A stretch of 64,000 nt of DNA from positions 434,001 through 498,000 of the forward strand of contig JAUTXW010000108.1 in the NCBI GenBank assembly GCA_030620095.1, read 5' to 3'. How positions within the stretch are numbered: position 1 is the first letter of the stretch; the number at the start of each line of letters is the position of its first letter. The notes under the pieces are model-generated. The model worked only from the letters and a program-made list of their open reading frames with translations. It did no database searches and was not told the DNA's origin. This DNA comes from Kuschelorhynchus macadamiae. Its lineage: Eukaryota; Arthropoda; Insecta; Coleoptera; Curculionidae. Of the stretch, positions 1 through 11,150 are shown one piece after another. Position numbers and translations under genes: made by a program.

Positions 1-909
1 TGCTTCTCTTGTATTTACTTTAGTGGAATATACCAGTGATTTGAACCATCCCCAAAGACAATAATCCAAAGGATTAAGGTCTGGCGATCTAGGTGGTCAA
101 TTAAACGGACCTCCCCGACCAATCCATCGGCTTGGAAAGTTTTGGTTTAAAAAATCTCTCACAAGTAAACTGTAGTGTGCAGGGGCTCCATCATGCTGCA
201 AATACATGTTTTGTCTTACATTAAGGGGAACATCTTCTAACAGATTTCGCAAGTGATTTTCAAGAAAGTTTAAATATTTTTCTCCTGTAAGACTACCGTC
301 GATTATAAATGGACCAATTAAATGACCATTTAACATTCCACACCACACATTAATGCTAAATTTATATTGGAAATTATGTTCTACTGTAGCGTGAGGATTT
401 TCATAGGACCACCGATGTTCATTGTGAAGATTATTTATACCATCACGCGTGAACTGTGCTTCATCAGTGAACAAAACATACTTATATAACCTTCGATCTT
501 CATTAATCCAGTTACAGAATTGCATTCTCAACTCAAAATCACCCTCCTGCAAATGTTGAACCCGTTGTAAACGAAATGGGTATAAACAATTAATGTGAAG
601 ATTTCTCCAAGCAGACGATTGTGTAATTTGATAAGTATCTGCAATCCGCCTAGTGCTTATGCTTGGATCATTTCTACTTCATTTTGATTTTTACTTCAAC
701 GTTGGGTCCCGATTCCCTTTCAGATACAATTTTCGCACTTGGAAACATCCCAGATTCTCCAGCAGTAATGAAAACTATCAACTATCTGGCACCCTTCTAT
801 CTGGAAAACGACGCTGGTACTCCGCGACTGCTTGAATTGCGACCCCATTGCAGAAGCCATAGAAGAATATCATATCTGCATATTCACGATGCGAGAATAT
901 CACAGGCAT
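1..909 (-). pseudogene. DD41D (rosa-like) Tc1/mariner transposase, decayed, cut by window edge
   Basis: From an ATG at 909 one minus-strand frame runs to the window edge with about five in-frame stops. It begins MPVIFSHREYADMI, the first helix-turn-helix of this group; a second follows (PSISTRRIAD, near 670-640), then the linker YPFRLQRVQHLQEGDF. Catalytic residues are D1 in FTDEAQF (near 465), D2 in QHDGAPAH (near 192) and D3 in SPDLNPLD (near 66), with 41 residues between D2 and D3. That spacing marks the DD41D group. The Trp of the usual WPPRSPDL motif is a TGA stop (97-99). Other stops are a TGA-TAG pair after RRVPDS and two between the HTH domains. The C-terminus lies beyond the window. 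The protein would cut and join the transposon ends at TA sites; this copy cannot make it. Confidence 0.88.
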
Positions 910-1596
910 AATGACGTATTTAGATCTAAAGTTTCTTAAATGATTATTGTCAGATAAATATTAAAGTTTAATTTTAATTTAATTTATGAACAGAAATTGA
1001 CAGTGACAAAATTTGATCTTATTATTAACTGACATTACTATTGCTAAGTAACAGGAAAAACGATGAGAACACAAACCAGCAGTTGTTCTGTCAGGCAAGG
1101 CACACTTCTATTTTTTTACAATACATGCATACTTTATATGAATTTGATAAAAAAATCACATGCGCCGAAAATGTTTTAAATCCAAATATCTCGAAAACGG
1201 TTGCTCGTATCCACTTTTAACAGGTATACCTTTTTGACGTAGAAATGGCAAGGGAATAATTTGTTTTGCTCAAAAATGTAATACAAGACTGTACCAAAAA
1301 GTTGTGATTGTTCGAAGAAGTAGAAAGACATGTAGGTGGCGCCCCCTACAAGTAAGAGCAATACTAATATTAGATTCGAATTTGTCATACCAAAAAACCC
1401 CCGTATATCAATTTTCACTCCATTATTTACATTACCATAGATTTTATTTAAAAAATAGGAAAATTAAATAAAAACTTTAACACCCTGTATCTCGAGAACT
1501 AAGGCCTTGCGGACACTTATTTATATAGACTTTTATGTTTATTTTTTGTCCTGAATATGTACCTGAAGTATTGACATTTCCTCATGAATCATCCTG
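1..1596 (-). mobile_element. DD41D transposon remnant, one end visible
   Basis: The element holding the transposase above ends at 1596 with ...CATCCTG followed by TA (1597-1598). Read inward this is CAGGATGATTCATGAGG, a terminal repeat of the CAGGGTG type shared by the other DD41D elements here. A second copy of the motif in the same orientation (ACACCCTGTA, about 1484-1493) lies inside it. The hydrophobic open frame at 1176-1418 lies in this subterminal DNA and is not credited as a gene. The other end is outside the window. Confidence 0.7.
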
Positions 1597-1599
1597 TAT

Positions 1600-2960
1600 A
1601 ATATGCTAGAAAATATTTATAATACTTTATTTAGAAATTTCAGAAATAAACTGGTTTAACAAAAAATTAGACACATTTTTTTCATAATTTTCAAAATGCT
1701 GTAATTTAAAAACGGGTTAAAGGATTTTGATCTGCATTTTGGAATTTGAAAACATGGTTCATCTACATATTGTTTGGTCACGCCAATTTATCTTTTGTGT
1801 GTAATAGAAACTAATGGAAACTTAAAAAAAAACAGCGGATCGCGAATTTGATAGTCATTCCTTTTCGTATGATTTTCCGACATGAAGTTTAAGTTTAGAA
1901 TAAAATCTCGGGGATTTTTTGCTATTTTTTTTATTTCTTATTTTAACCAAAGATAAAACATTTTTCTTCCACTTCTACTTTTGTCAATATAGCCAAATTT
2001 AACCACGGTTATTTAATTTAAAGCAACATCTCTAGCCAATTTTCAAAAAAAAAGAACTTCAAGAACATATACACTGTCTAAAATAACGGAGGAGTAAAAA
2101 ATTAGACGATGCGAAAATCAATCAAATTATTAAATTCATGCTATCCTTGGCTCAACTGCAGTTTCCTTTTACTACACATATCACATTCTTCCTCAAAATT
2201 TCTTGAACGACAATTTCTGTGGATAGGTATCATCGTCAAACAGTATAAAATAATTCCCAAAATTTTGAGGGAAAAGAATAACAATTTCGCCTATACACAA
2301 AACCGTATACATAATTCCATTCAATATGCATTTGAAATTAATGTTAAAAATCAGTGATGCATTATAAGTGTTGACTAGCGTTATATTAGTAACATTACTA
2401 TGACCACGTCATTAAATTTTAAAATGAGACTCTTAAGATTGCTCTTCTATCGATGCTATCTCTAATCAGGCCGAGAGAAAAAAAATCCCTCATTAATTAT
2501 TAATGTGACGAACAAAAAGAAAGAGGATTTTCGCTTATGGATCCACGGTAACCGATTTGCATATTTAATTGTGTGCTCGAACCCCGAAGAATATAGGCAA
2601 GAGGACAAAAATGCTTTTGTTTGAAAATAACTATGTAAATCTGCGCGCAGTTTGTTGTCGATCGGTGTCTTTTGAGTACATCTTTGCCTCGTTAACAATT
2701 ACTATTTCCATAATTGAATAGATGATATGTGACTTATTTTGTCTGTGCGCACCTAAAAAGAGCGTTATGTAATTTATAGGCTAATTTTTCATATAAGGCA
2801 CTCCAACGATCTGTCACTTGAACGTCACCGATCAGCTGTTTTTGACGGCCGTAGGACAAACAAATCGAATTCTTACACAGAAATATATGGGACATTTGCT
2901 GTTTATTTTTAACAATGTAAATAAAACACTTTAAATTATTTTAGATTTTCACTTTCATTC
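1600..2960. other. No recognisable gene
   Basis: A+T-rich DNA with homopolymer runs. Short open frames at 2109-2357 and 2462-2698 resemble nothing I recognise and lack supporting motifs. Confidence 0.5.
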
Positions 2961-2964
2961 ACAA

Positions 2965-3009
2965 CTTGTGACATATGTTTCGCTAACACTGTAGCTTCAT
3001 CAGCCAAAA
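2965..3009 (-). ncRNA. Diverged hammerhead ribozyme candidate at a PLE end
   Basis: On the minus strand the order CTGATGA, one extra A, a GCTA...TAGC helix, GAAA, CATAT, GTC matches the hammerhead core with short helix III. Helix I is weak (TTTG with CAAG around one mismatch). It sits about 125 bp past the stop of the PLE GIY-YIG fragment at 3134-3600, where PLE terminal repeats carry such ribozymes. Core bases look complete; pairing is imperfect, so activity is doubtful. Confidence 0.55.
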
Positions 3010-3133
3010 CGATATTTAAACTAACACTTTGCTAAATAAGCTTGATCTTTATAAAACATATTTCTAGGTAGACTTTTATTGCCTACGAAAGTCCTAAATA
3101 ACATCTAGACGGAAATTTCTAACAAAATAGGTT

Positions 3134-3600
3134 TTAAAGAAGTGAATTATTCATATCTAACTGGTCGTTTAAGAGATACTGGCTGTTTTTACGTTTATTA
3201 ATTTCTATAGACTCAAAAAGTGTAATATTTCAAAATTTTCATCGAAAGCATGGTTATTATTTAACAAATGTTCGACGTATGTTGAATCTGTTTTATTTTT
3301 AATGAAGCCTCTTTTATGCTCTGCTAATCTCTGTTTAAAAGTTTTCCCAGTCTGGCCTTTATACACTTTTGGGCATGATCCACAGTTTAATTTATAAACT
3401 CCACATTTATTATTTTTATTTATTTTTTTCTTTGTTATTTTTAATAAATTTACTTAGATTATTATTTGTTTTAAACGAAATTTTAATGTCCTTTTTACGC
3501 AGTATAGAAGCCATATTTTCTGTAGGTTTACCGATATAAGTAAGTATTTTAAATTTATTTCCTTCTTTGGGTGGTACAGGGTAAATTTCTGAAAGTGATT
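3134..3600 (-). pseudogene. Penelope-like element, GIY-YIG endonuclease end
   Basis: The minus strand encodes the C-terminal part of a PLE protein. The stretch ILTYIGKPTENMASILRKK leads into the GIY-YIG nuclease GVYKLNCGSC with KVYKGQTGKTF and RLAEHKRG. The end EINKRKNSQYLLNDQLDM stops at TAA 3134-3136. Breaks seen are a stop in the A-rich linker near 3425 and a one-base shift near 3205 in a T run, after EILHF. The reverse transcriptase part is missing. In PLEs the GIY-YIG domain nicks the target DNA. This copy differs in sequence from the 35.7 kb and 58.7 kb copies and is probably another family. Confidence 0.8.
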
Positions 3601-3609
3601 TGTTAATAG

Positions 3610-4450
3610 TTTTAGTGATTAGTGATTTAAGATATTGTGAATTTTGGCATCATATTTATTTTTAGTTTTTTACCTTAAAATGCCTTCTTTTTGTTGTATT
3701 GCCAATTGTGAAAGTAGATGAATGAGAGACAATATTACTTTCATTTTTAAGTTCCAAAAATGTTCAGTTTTAGATATAATAAACGATTTAATGAACTTTC
3801 GTGGATGAGGCGGAAGTGGATTACTGCAATGAGGAGAGCACTTACCTACTACTAAATTAAATTAGGCCCAATCGATCTGCGTGTGCAAAACATTTCATAT
3901 TAATCATTTATTAAAAAACTAAAATTAATCTAGCTAATTAACCATTATTATGATTCTCCATCGATACTCTGATCAAAGATATCTTTAATTGTTGTTATAT
4001 TTGTATATTTATATATTTCAATGTTGTATTATTTTTTATGTTTTACGAATATTAACGGGACTTAAATAATTAGCAGTATTGTCTGTACTATCTTGAAAGA
4101 GCTTTTTAAATAATTTTTACCTTTATACAACTCTCTAATCATATTTTTTGTTTGGGAAATACATTTTGTTTTAAACTTACGTATTTATCGTATGTGGAAT
4201 TTTATTATATATTTTAAGAACTAAATAATGTATGCTTTAGATTGATATTATCCTAGCACGAGTGTGGTAGCTGTGGTCTACAGTTTTTTCAGATATTTTT
4301 AGTATTGAAAATACTATTGGGATCACTTTTATGCAAACTTAACACCGCCTGTCGTAACCTCGACACCGAAACTGTGATAATGTGTTCAGTAAAATAATAT
4401 GTATAGATTATGAGTGCGGACGCACTAAATGAATAAATAAGATAACATTA
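3610..4450. other. No recognisable gene
   Basis: A+T-rich sequence with many stops in all frames. The part next to 3610 may be further decayed PLE. Confidence 0.4.
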
Positions 4451-4454
4451 TAAT

Positions 4455-4680
4455 ATGAGGACATCGGATTGCCCATGCATAGATGAACAAATATTATATA
4501 GAAATAAAATAGTCTATTGTTTTGTGTATGTATGTGTGTAGCAAAATTCAGAGTCTTATATTAAAATAAGGTAAATACGGATTGCCAATGCATAGATCAA
4601 CAAATTTTAGTAAAAACAAAATAGTCCACGGTTTTGTGTATGTGTACAATAAAATTTCGAGTCTTATTAGAATAAGGCAG
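4455..4680 (+). repeat. Diverged tandem duplication, two units of about 110 bp
   Basis: The block at about 4462-4570 recurs at about 4577-4680. Shared strings include GGATTGCC, ATGCATAGAT, ACAAAATAGTC, GGTTTTGTGTATG and AGTCTTAT followed by AATAAGG. The units differ by many substitutions and small indels, so the duplication is old. Confidence 0.7.
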
Positions 4681-5055
4681 CCATCATTAAATACGGAAAT
4701 GTACGAAATTATGATTGCAGTCGATTTCAAAACTACTTTTTTTTGTATGTATGTATGTACCCCAAATTATTTATTTAATTTTAACTTACCAAAATGTCCT
4801 AGCTTACAATAGTCACATTTAACCCATCTTTATTAGTAATATTAAAATGCTATAAATGTCACAAACTCTGATGGAACAAAATTAAAAAAAACTGAGATTG
4901 GAACGATTTTTATCTCTTAATATATCGGGTGCTTTATACGGCTATAACATTTAATTTCAGGCGCTCTCTCTTGAAATTTCTTCCATTTTCCATTCAAATG
5001 TGAAATATTAAAAAAGATATCGTTTGTATCAAAAATTTTACCATTGTTATGTGTA

Positions 5056-7477
5056 CAGGGTGTCCGGATTTGGTTGCAAAAGCAGGGTATCTCGATTATT
5101 TTTAAAGATAGAACCTTGCGGTTTTCACGAACCTGAGCTAATTTTTTGTAAAACTCATGAACAAAATTTTCATAGCCTTCTTCGTTTATGAGATACAGGG
5201 TGAAATAGAAAATTTTGCATTTTGGGACCCCTCTCGTATCTCGGTTATTTTTTAACTTAGCGCAAAAAGAAAAATTGCTGTTTATGCAGTTTTTACGCTG
5301 GATCCAGTGGCGTAGTCATATTTTTCATTTGAGTTGTTATTTTTCAGATGACCCAAAGTTGTGTTTTTTTAAATGGGACACCCTGTATATTTGTCCAGAA
5401 ATTAATTTGTCCTTTTAAAAGCTTCTCAAAAATATATAATAGTATGGGTCTATTTTAATAAACAACAACAAAAATCCTAATTTTTATAATTATCATCCCA
5501 AATTTTGCAGTAGGCCATGCAAAACGATGCCGTTTTCTTTTGTTTTCTTGGAAGCAAATGACATTCCCCAATTTTGTACGCGTATATAAAATATAGCGCT
5601 AGTTTTTTGTATTTATTTATTGTGTAAAAATATATTTGTATTATTATGGAAGAAAACCAAACTTTCGAACATTATGAAAAGTACGATATGTTATCTTGTT
5701 TTATATTAAGTAATGAAAATGTTGAAGCGGCTTCTGAGATGTATTTTAACAGGTAAATAGTTAATTTTTAAGTATTTTGAAATACTATTGCTTAATTTTT
5801 ATTTAGATATCCAGAAAGGAGGCAACCTAATATATCCACTTTTTATCGGATAAAAAAGAATTTACTTAATCACGGATCATTTATCAAACCTCGTACGAAA
5901 ACATATAATAAATAAAATCGGGAGGCTGAGGAAATTACGGTTTTGGCTAATGCAGAAGCTTACCCTACAAACTCTTGTAGGGTAAGCAAAGAGAGCATAG
6001 GGATTCCAAAAAACTAGAGTTCAAGAAATTCTAAAAAAGCACAAATACCACCCATACAAATTTAGGCTCGTGCAGCACTTACAGCCAGGAGATGCAGAGC
6101 GTCGGGTAGTCTTCTACAATTGGTTTCGAGAAAGATGCGATAGGTTAGAGATTTTGAAAGGAAGGTTATATGGTTAGACGAAGCACATTTCAGTAATTCT
6201 GGTATACTTAATAGGCACAATAGTAGATTCTGGTCCCAGGAAAATCAACACCAAATATTTCCCAGAAGACAGCAGGGCAGGTTTGGTCTAAATGTGTCCT
6301 GCTTCATATTAGGAACACATATAAAATGTTATATATTTGAGGGAAATCTAACAGCCAATCGTTATATAGAAATTTTAGAGGAAGAAATACCTGAATTACT
6401 TGACGATGTTCCTCTAGCGCAAATTAACGAAATTTATTTTCAACAGGACGGTGCTCCTGCACACAATTCTGGAATGACGAGATTATTTCTGGACAATAAT
6501 TTTACCAATCAATGGATCGGAACAAATGGACCTATAAGATGGCCCCCTAGGTCCCCAGATTTGTCGATTTTAGATTTCTTTCTATGGGGATATCTGGAAA
6601 ATAAAATTTACAAAGACCACTATGATAATTTCCAAGATTTAGGAAATGCAATAAGAGGAAATTGCGCTATTTACAAAATTATCCCGTTGTTTTGCTTACG
6701 AATACGAAAATTGTGCGAAGCATGCATAGAACAAAATGGAAATCAGTTTGAACAGTTCTTTTGATTTCCTTGGTTACTGAAGTTCTTATACGACAGTTGA
6801 TTTTTGCTGAAAGGCTTGTTACATAATAATTTATTACTGTTTTGTTCTTGTGTTACATAAATCTAGGTAGGTGGTACTTTTTTGGTGCGAAATTATCAAT
6901 ATATATTTTAATAAATAGATTTAATTACATATTTATTTTGATTTATTGTTAGGATGTAGATATTGTTAACGACTTTAAATAAAAGGCAGCATTGTTTTGC
7001 ATGGCCTTCTGCAAAATTTGGGATGATAATTATAAAAATTAGGATTTTTGTTGTTGTTTATTAAAATAGACCCATACTATTATATATTTTTGAGAAGCTT
7101 TTAAAGGGACAAATCGATTTCTGGACAAATATACAGGGTGTCCCATTTAAAAAAACACAACTTTGGGTCATATCTAAAAAATAACAACTCAAATAAAAAA
7201 TATGACTACGCCACTGGATCCAGCGTAAAGAACTGCATAAGCAGCAATTTTTCCCTTTGCGTAAAGTTAAAGGATAACCGAGATACGAGGGGGGGGTCCC
7301 AAAATGCCAAATTTTCTATTTCGCCCTGTATCTCCTAAATGAAGAAGGCTATGAAAATTTTGTTTACGGCTTCATGAGTTTCACAAAAAAATTAGCTCAG
7401 GTTCGTGAAAACCGCAAGGTTCTATCTTTAAAAATAAGCGAGATACCCTGCTTTTGCAACCAAATCCGGACACCCTG
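5056..7477 (+). mobile_element. DD41D transposon, family A, copy 1
   Basis: 2,422 bp flanked by TA (5054-5055 and 7478-7479). The ends are inverted repeats of about 470 bp starting CAGGGTGTCCGGATTTGG. Each arm contains a smaller TA-flanked unit, CAGGGTGTCC...GGACACCCTG, at 5056-5385 and 7134-7477. The interior holds one transposase gene. The copy at 38229-40675 is nearly identical and inverted relative to this one. Confidence 0.93.
5646..6764 (+). pseudogene. DD41D transposase, family A, copy 1 (broken)
   Basis: Exon 1 is 5646-5752 (begins MEENQTFEHYEKYDMLSC). A 54-bp GT-AG intron is at 5753-5806, and exon 2 runs from 5807 to the TGA at 6762-6764. Against the 38 kb copy, exon 2 has a nonsense change (GAA to TAA in TYNKENREAE), a one-base insertion in an A run near 6010 and a one-base loss near 6142 that restores the frame. 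D1 lies in IWLDEAHF, D2 in QQDGAPAH and D3 in SPDLSILD, with 41 residues from D2 to D3. All three acids survive, but full-length protein cannot be made. The last residues read GNQFEQFF. Confidence 0.9.
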
Positions 7478-7479
7478 TA

Positions 7480-8350
7480 CATTTGAAATATTTAACAACT
7501 TTTTGTTGACAAAGGAAAGTTAGATAGATTTAGGCCGATTTTTACAATAAATACTACATTTGTAAAATTAAACAAAATTTATCCAGTAGTAAAATAGACT
7601 ATTATACCCCGTCTTTTAAAATTAATAAAAAAGTGTCGTTTTGGGTATAATAAATTAAAATTGTCAAAACCTTTCGGTCAAATTAGACCATTATCAGGAC
7701 TGATACTACAATAATATAATAAATAATAAAAAGATTATAACGTTTAAAAAAAATAAAAGACAGAATAAAACATTATAATTTAAAAGTTGTGTCAGGTACG
7801 TAGGATACTTGCGTAAGGTGCAAGATCTGTGAATTTTGTATGTATAAATGAAGCTGCGATAACTATATACATACTTAAAACTGAGATATTAAGTTTAACT
7901 TGGATATACATAATAATAATAAATTGAACAATTAGGTAACTAACAATGTCCATAATCGTCACTGGAGGCAAGTCTTTTGGATCTACACTATAAAAGGATC
8001 TAATTTTTGATTATAAAAATATTTTGATTGCACCGCTTCGCGACTTCGGCGTTCTCGTTTGGAAGCTTCAAAAAGTATTCACTGTAATTTCCTTCACCCG
8101 GACATCCCTCATTTTCAAGGAAATAAATTAGGAAAAACTTTTAATAAAAATCATACTGAATGGCTAGACAAAAATAAAACAAATTCTTATGAATTTTATT
8201 AATTTTGGTTAAATATATCATAAATCTTTTTCTTTATTATTAAGAATAGTGAAGTTTGACCCACTTTATTTTCGCACATAGTCATTTAATAATACATATG
8301 TAGTGTCTTTTCAAACATTTTTATTGGGCGCTATTAAGCCTCACTTGACT
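7480..8350. other. No gene; one hammerhead-like fragment
   Basis: A+T-rich DNA. On the minus strand of 7661-7700 the order CTGATAA, T, GGTC hairpin GACC, GAAA resembles the PLE hammerhead layout. G8 of the core is replaced by A and no clear cleavage triplet follows. It is probably a retroelement end. Confidence 0.4.
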
Positions 8351-8354
8351 AAAT

Positions 8355-8590
8355 CTCAGAATTTAATTAAATTCCCATTTTAAACTCAGAATTTTATTAA
8401 ATTCCAACTTTAAGCTCAGAATGTTGTTAAACTCCGATTTTAAACTCAAAATTTTACTAAATTCTGACTTTAAAATCAGAATTTTGTTAAATTCCTACTT
8501 TAAACTCAGAATGTTGTTAAATTTCTACTTTAAATTCAGAATTTTACTAAATTCTGGCTTTAAACTCAGAATTTTGTCAGAGAATTAAAA
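8355..8590 (+). repeat. Tandem array, 30-bp unit, about eight copies
   Basis: Units of the type CTCAGAATTTTATTAAATTC plus ten more bases repeat head to tail with 10-25 percent divergence. A poly-A tract follows at about 8588-8608. No coding potential. Confidence 0.85.
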
Positions 8591-8649
8591 TAAAAAAAAA
8601 AAAAAAAACGCGGCCCTTCTATGCTTTCGTAGTTTTTCATACTGATTTT

Positions 8650-9270
8650 TTAAATATTTTATTAGGACTCCATTTTGTTGCGTCATTTCGAAATTGTGCC
8701 ACAATTTTAACAGTTTATCTCTATATCACACTTAATTCTTGCACAACATTTGTAATCATTCTGATAAAAAGTTTTTTCATTTTTCCTTAAATCTAGGGAC
8801 CCTAAAACCTGAAGACCTGTAAAATCCTGGGAAGGTGATTTTTCCGCGATTACAAGCCTTTTATTTGGCCGCCATTTTTTTCACAATCTTAAATTCGTTC
8901 CATTTCTACTCTACCACACTTAATTCTTGCATTAAATTGGATAGCAATATAATAAGTAGTATTTTTTCAGGCCGGTTTTTCAAATTTTGCATTTTGCCAC
9001 CATTTTGTTTGGCCATCTTGGAATCGTATCAAAATTTCACTAGCTGATTCCTTTGCAATACTCGATTATGTGCAACATTTGAGGCAGATTGGAAAAGTAA
9101 TTTTTTAGTAATAATTTCACTAGAGCGCCATTTTGTTCCATCGCTGTGGATTTTTACCAAAATATTACCAGGTCATAGCAACATAAGCTTTAATTATTTC
9201 CCAAAATTTGAAGTCAATCGGATATTTAGTTTTTTAGTTGAGCTTCCAAAAGACAAACAAACAGACAGAC
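8650..9270 (+). repeat. Dispersed GCCATTTTG-type repeat, about four imperfect units
   Basis: Blocks of 140-190 bp each contain a CCATTTTGTT core, then a CATCTTGGAATCGTACC-like part and a CACACTTAATTCTTGC-like part. The run ends near 9268 in ACAAACAGACAGACCGACG. Related pieces occur at 19470-19850, 29980-30360 and 44500-44560. It looks like the non-coding tail of a repeat family, but I cannot name it. Confidence 0.5.
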
Positions 9271-9916
9271 CGACGTAAATAGGAAAGCATGTGGAGATCT
9301 GTAAAATTTTCCGAAGGACGTAAAATAAAAAAAAATTATAAAAATGCAATCACACGACTTCCGAACTGCTACGACACCGCATTAAAAATATCACAAAATC
9401 ATAAAGCTAATAATTCTTGTTCTTAGCGTTTTTTTTTTGTGCAAAGTCATCGCATTTTCTTTCTTTTTTCGACTCTTCGTACTCACTGATGATAAAACCA
9501 CCAAATTGTGTCAATAAATTACTATTTTCTTGTGACGGCTAAAAAGTTTGACATTTAACCCCTGTTGACAGGTAACAAAATATCACTTTTTATGAAATTA
9601 CTTCTTTCCCGGAGAAAAAAATGAGAACATTTTTCTCGGATATATATACACAGAAGTAAAGGTAGATATTTAAATTTAGAATATTTTATTATATAACAGC
9701 AGTTACATTTCTTTTATATCAAAAGTACAATTATTAAATGTGCACTGCGTGAATGACATGTTTCTTGAACTATTCGGTACAACAGTCCAATTTTCTTGTG
9801 TTGAAATTAATTTTTTTTTTGACATGGACACAATTGCCGATAATGTACCTCGTCACAAATCGGGTGTTATTTCAGCACTGCCACATGTTCTAAACACTTT
9901 ATTAGCTATTTCTGTC
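9271..9916. other. No recognisable gene
   Basis: A+T-rich; the open frame at 9740-9955 on the plus strand is the shadow of the recombinase remnant on the other strand. Confidence 0.4.
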
Positions 9917-10683
9917 CTATTCCGATTCATCAACATATCCTTCAACGACCATTGACCATTCAACCGCCAGGTTTCTTTAGTGTCATCAAGTCTCCCCCAG
10001 ATTCAACCAAAAGTGTAGTAGACGATCTTCGAAATGAATGACTTGTATCTGATTTAACATTTTCAAGTTGAAGAAAATTAGCTACCGTTTCAGTTACCTT
10101 ATAAAACTGATTTTTACCCACAACCTGGTTGAAACTTTTTCCATTCCGATATGCATAGAACAGGCACAGTTACTACAAATCTTTTGTTTACATCATGCTT
10201 TGTTTGCTTAAGTTTCACATTTAATAACTTTCCCGAATCTTCAATATCATCTAATGTTACCTGGCTGATTTCACAAATTCGACAAGCTCCTGCAATCCCA
10301 AATACAACAACAATCTTGGCCATTAAATTAACTTCATCGGGAGCATTATTTAAAAAATCACTAATGTGTGTACTCGTAAAAATCGCAGTTTTCTTGGGCG
10401 TGTAACCTTTGTCTACATTATTATTGGATTATATCATACTTTTAATCATTGAATAATTCGAACAAACTTTTGATGGCTTTTGTTGTTGTGCCAGTTCCGA
10501 AAAATAAGCCAATAACACCGTTTCCGTGAAAGAACTGCATGTCTTTTTCATCTTCCATTCCATATATCTTGAACACGCGGTTTGGTAAATTTTCCATGAT
10601 TGAGCTGGTAATAATTTTTGTGACGCTACTTTAGCTGCTTCTACTAACTCAGGTGGAGTAAGAGAAAATTCGGAACCAGACAC
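9917..10683 (-). pseudogene. Tyrosine recombinase (Crypton-type), decayed copy 1
   Basis: The minus strand starts MSGSEFSLTPPELVEAAK, a core-binding domain with NYSMIKSMI, and is stopped by TAA at 10429-10431. The same frame continues as VFGIAGACRICEI, where R of CRICE is the expected first catalytic Arg. After a frameshift near 10118 comes SHSFRRSSTTLLVESGGD, with HxxR box His and Arg present. A second shift precedes EGYVDES, whose Tyr is the likely nucleophile; the residue expected to be His before GGW reads Pro. The order R, HxxR, Y fits a site-specific recombinase. The relative at 48738-49410 shares SNYSMIKSM and YVDES. Domesticated or Crypton origin cannot be told apart here. Confidence 0.75.
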
Positions 10684-10861
10684 ATTTTAACTTTATATTA
10701 TTCAAGTTCACAATTTTAATAATAATAAATAAATTGACAGATATTGACTACTTTTAAGGTTTCAACGCGGGTCTAATTGTCGTATAACAGCCCACTAGTT
10801 ACTTTAAATTTCACATCGATAATTTTCTGACTTCATTCAACTATTTTCGGGGATAATACGA

Positions 10862-10950
10862 GTGCTTAAAAATTTCCGATAATTTTTCACGAATGTTTGT
10901 TTTCTTATAACACGCATGAGTGGAAAATTATCTGGTTAATTTTTAAGCAC
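10862..10950. repeat. Imperfect hairpin upstream of tyrosine recombinase copy 1
   Basis: GTGCTTAAAAATT (10862-10874) pairs with AATTTTTAAGCAC (10938-10950). Just inside, GATAATTTTTCAC pairs with GTGGAAAATTATC. The whole lies about 180 bp upstream of the recombinase start on the minus strand. Confidence 0.7.
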
Positions 10951-11150
10951 GAATGGTATTTAGGAGGAATATTCCATGAATCAAATACAGGGAAACTAAG
11001 CTTTATTAACTTAATATTAAATACATACCTATTTCAAGTTCAGAAATTTGAATTTTGTAACAAATTGAACACAAATTGAATAATAATATATTAATAAAAT
11101 TATTTGTTTAAATATTGAATAGTACTTAATATAAATCTAAATATTCAATT

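Noticed and set aside
1176..1418. Hydrophobic 80-codon frame, like a small membrane protein
   Set aside because: It lies in the subterminal repeat of the DD41D element, and its Leu run comes from low-complexity DNA.
8355..8590. CRISPR-like array
   Set aside because: Units are contiguous diverged 30-mers with no unique spacers, and the DNA is eukaryotic.
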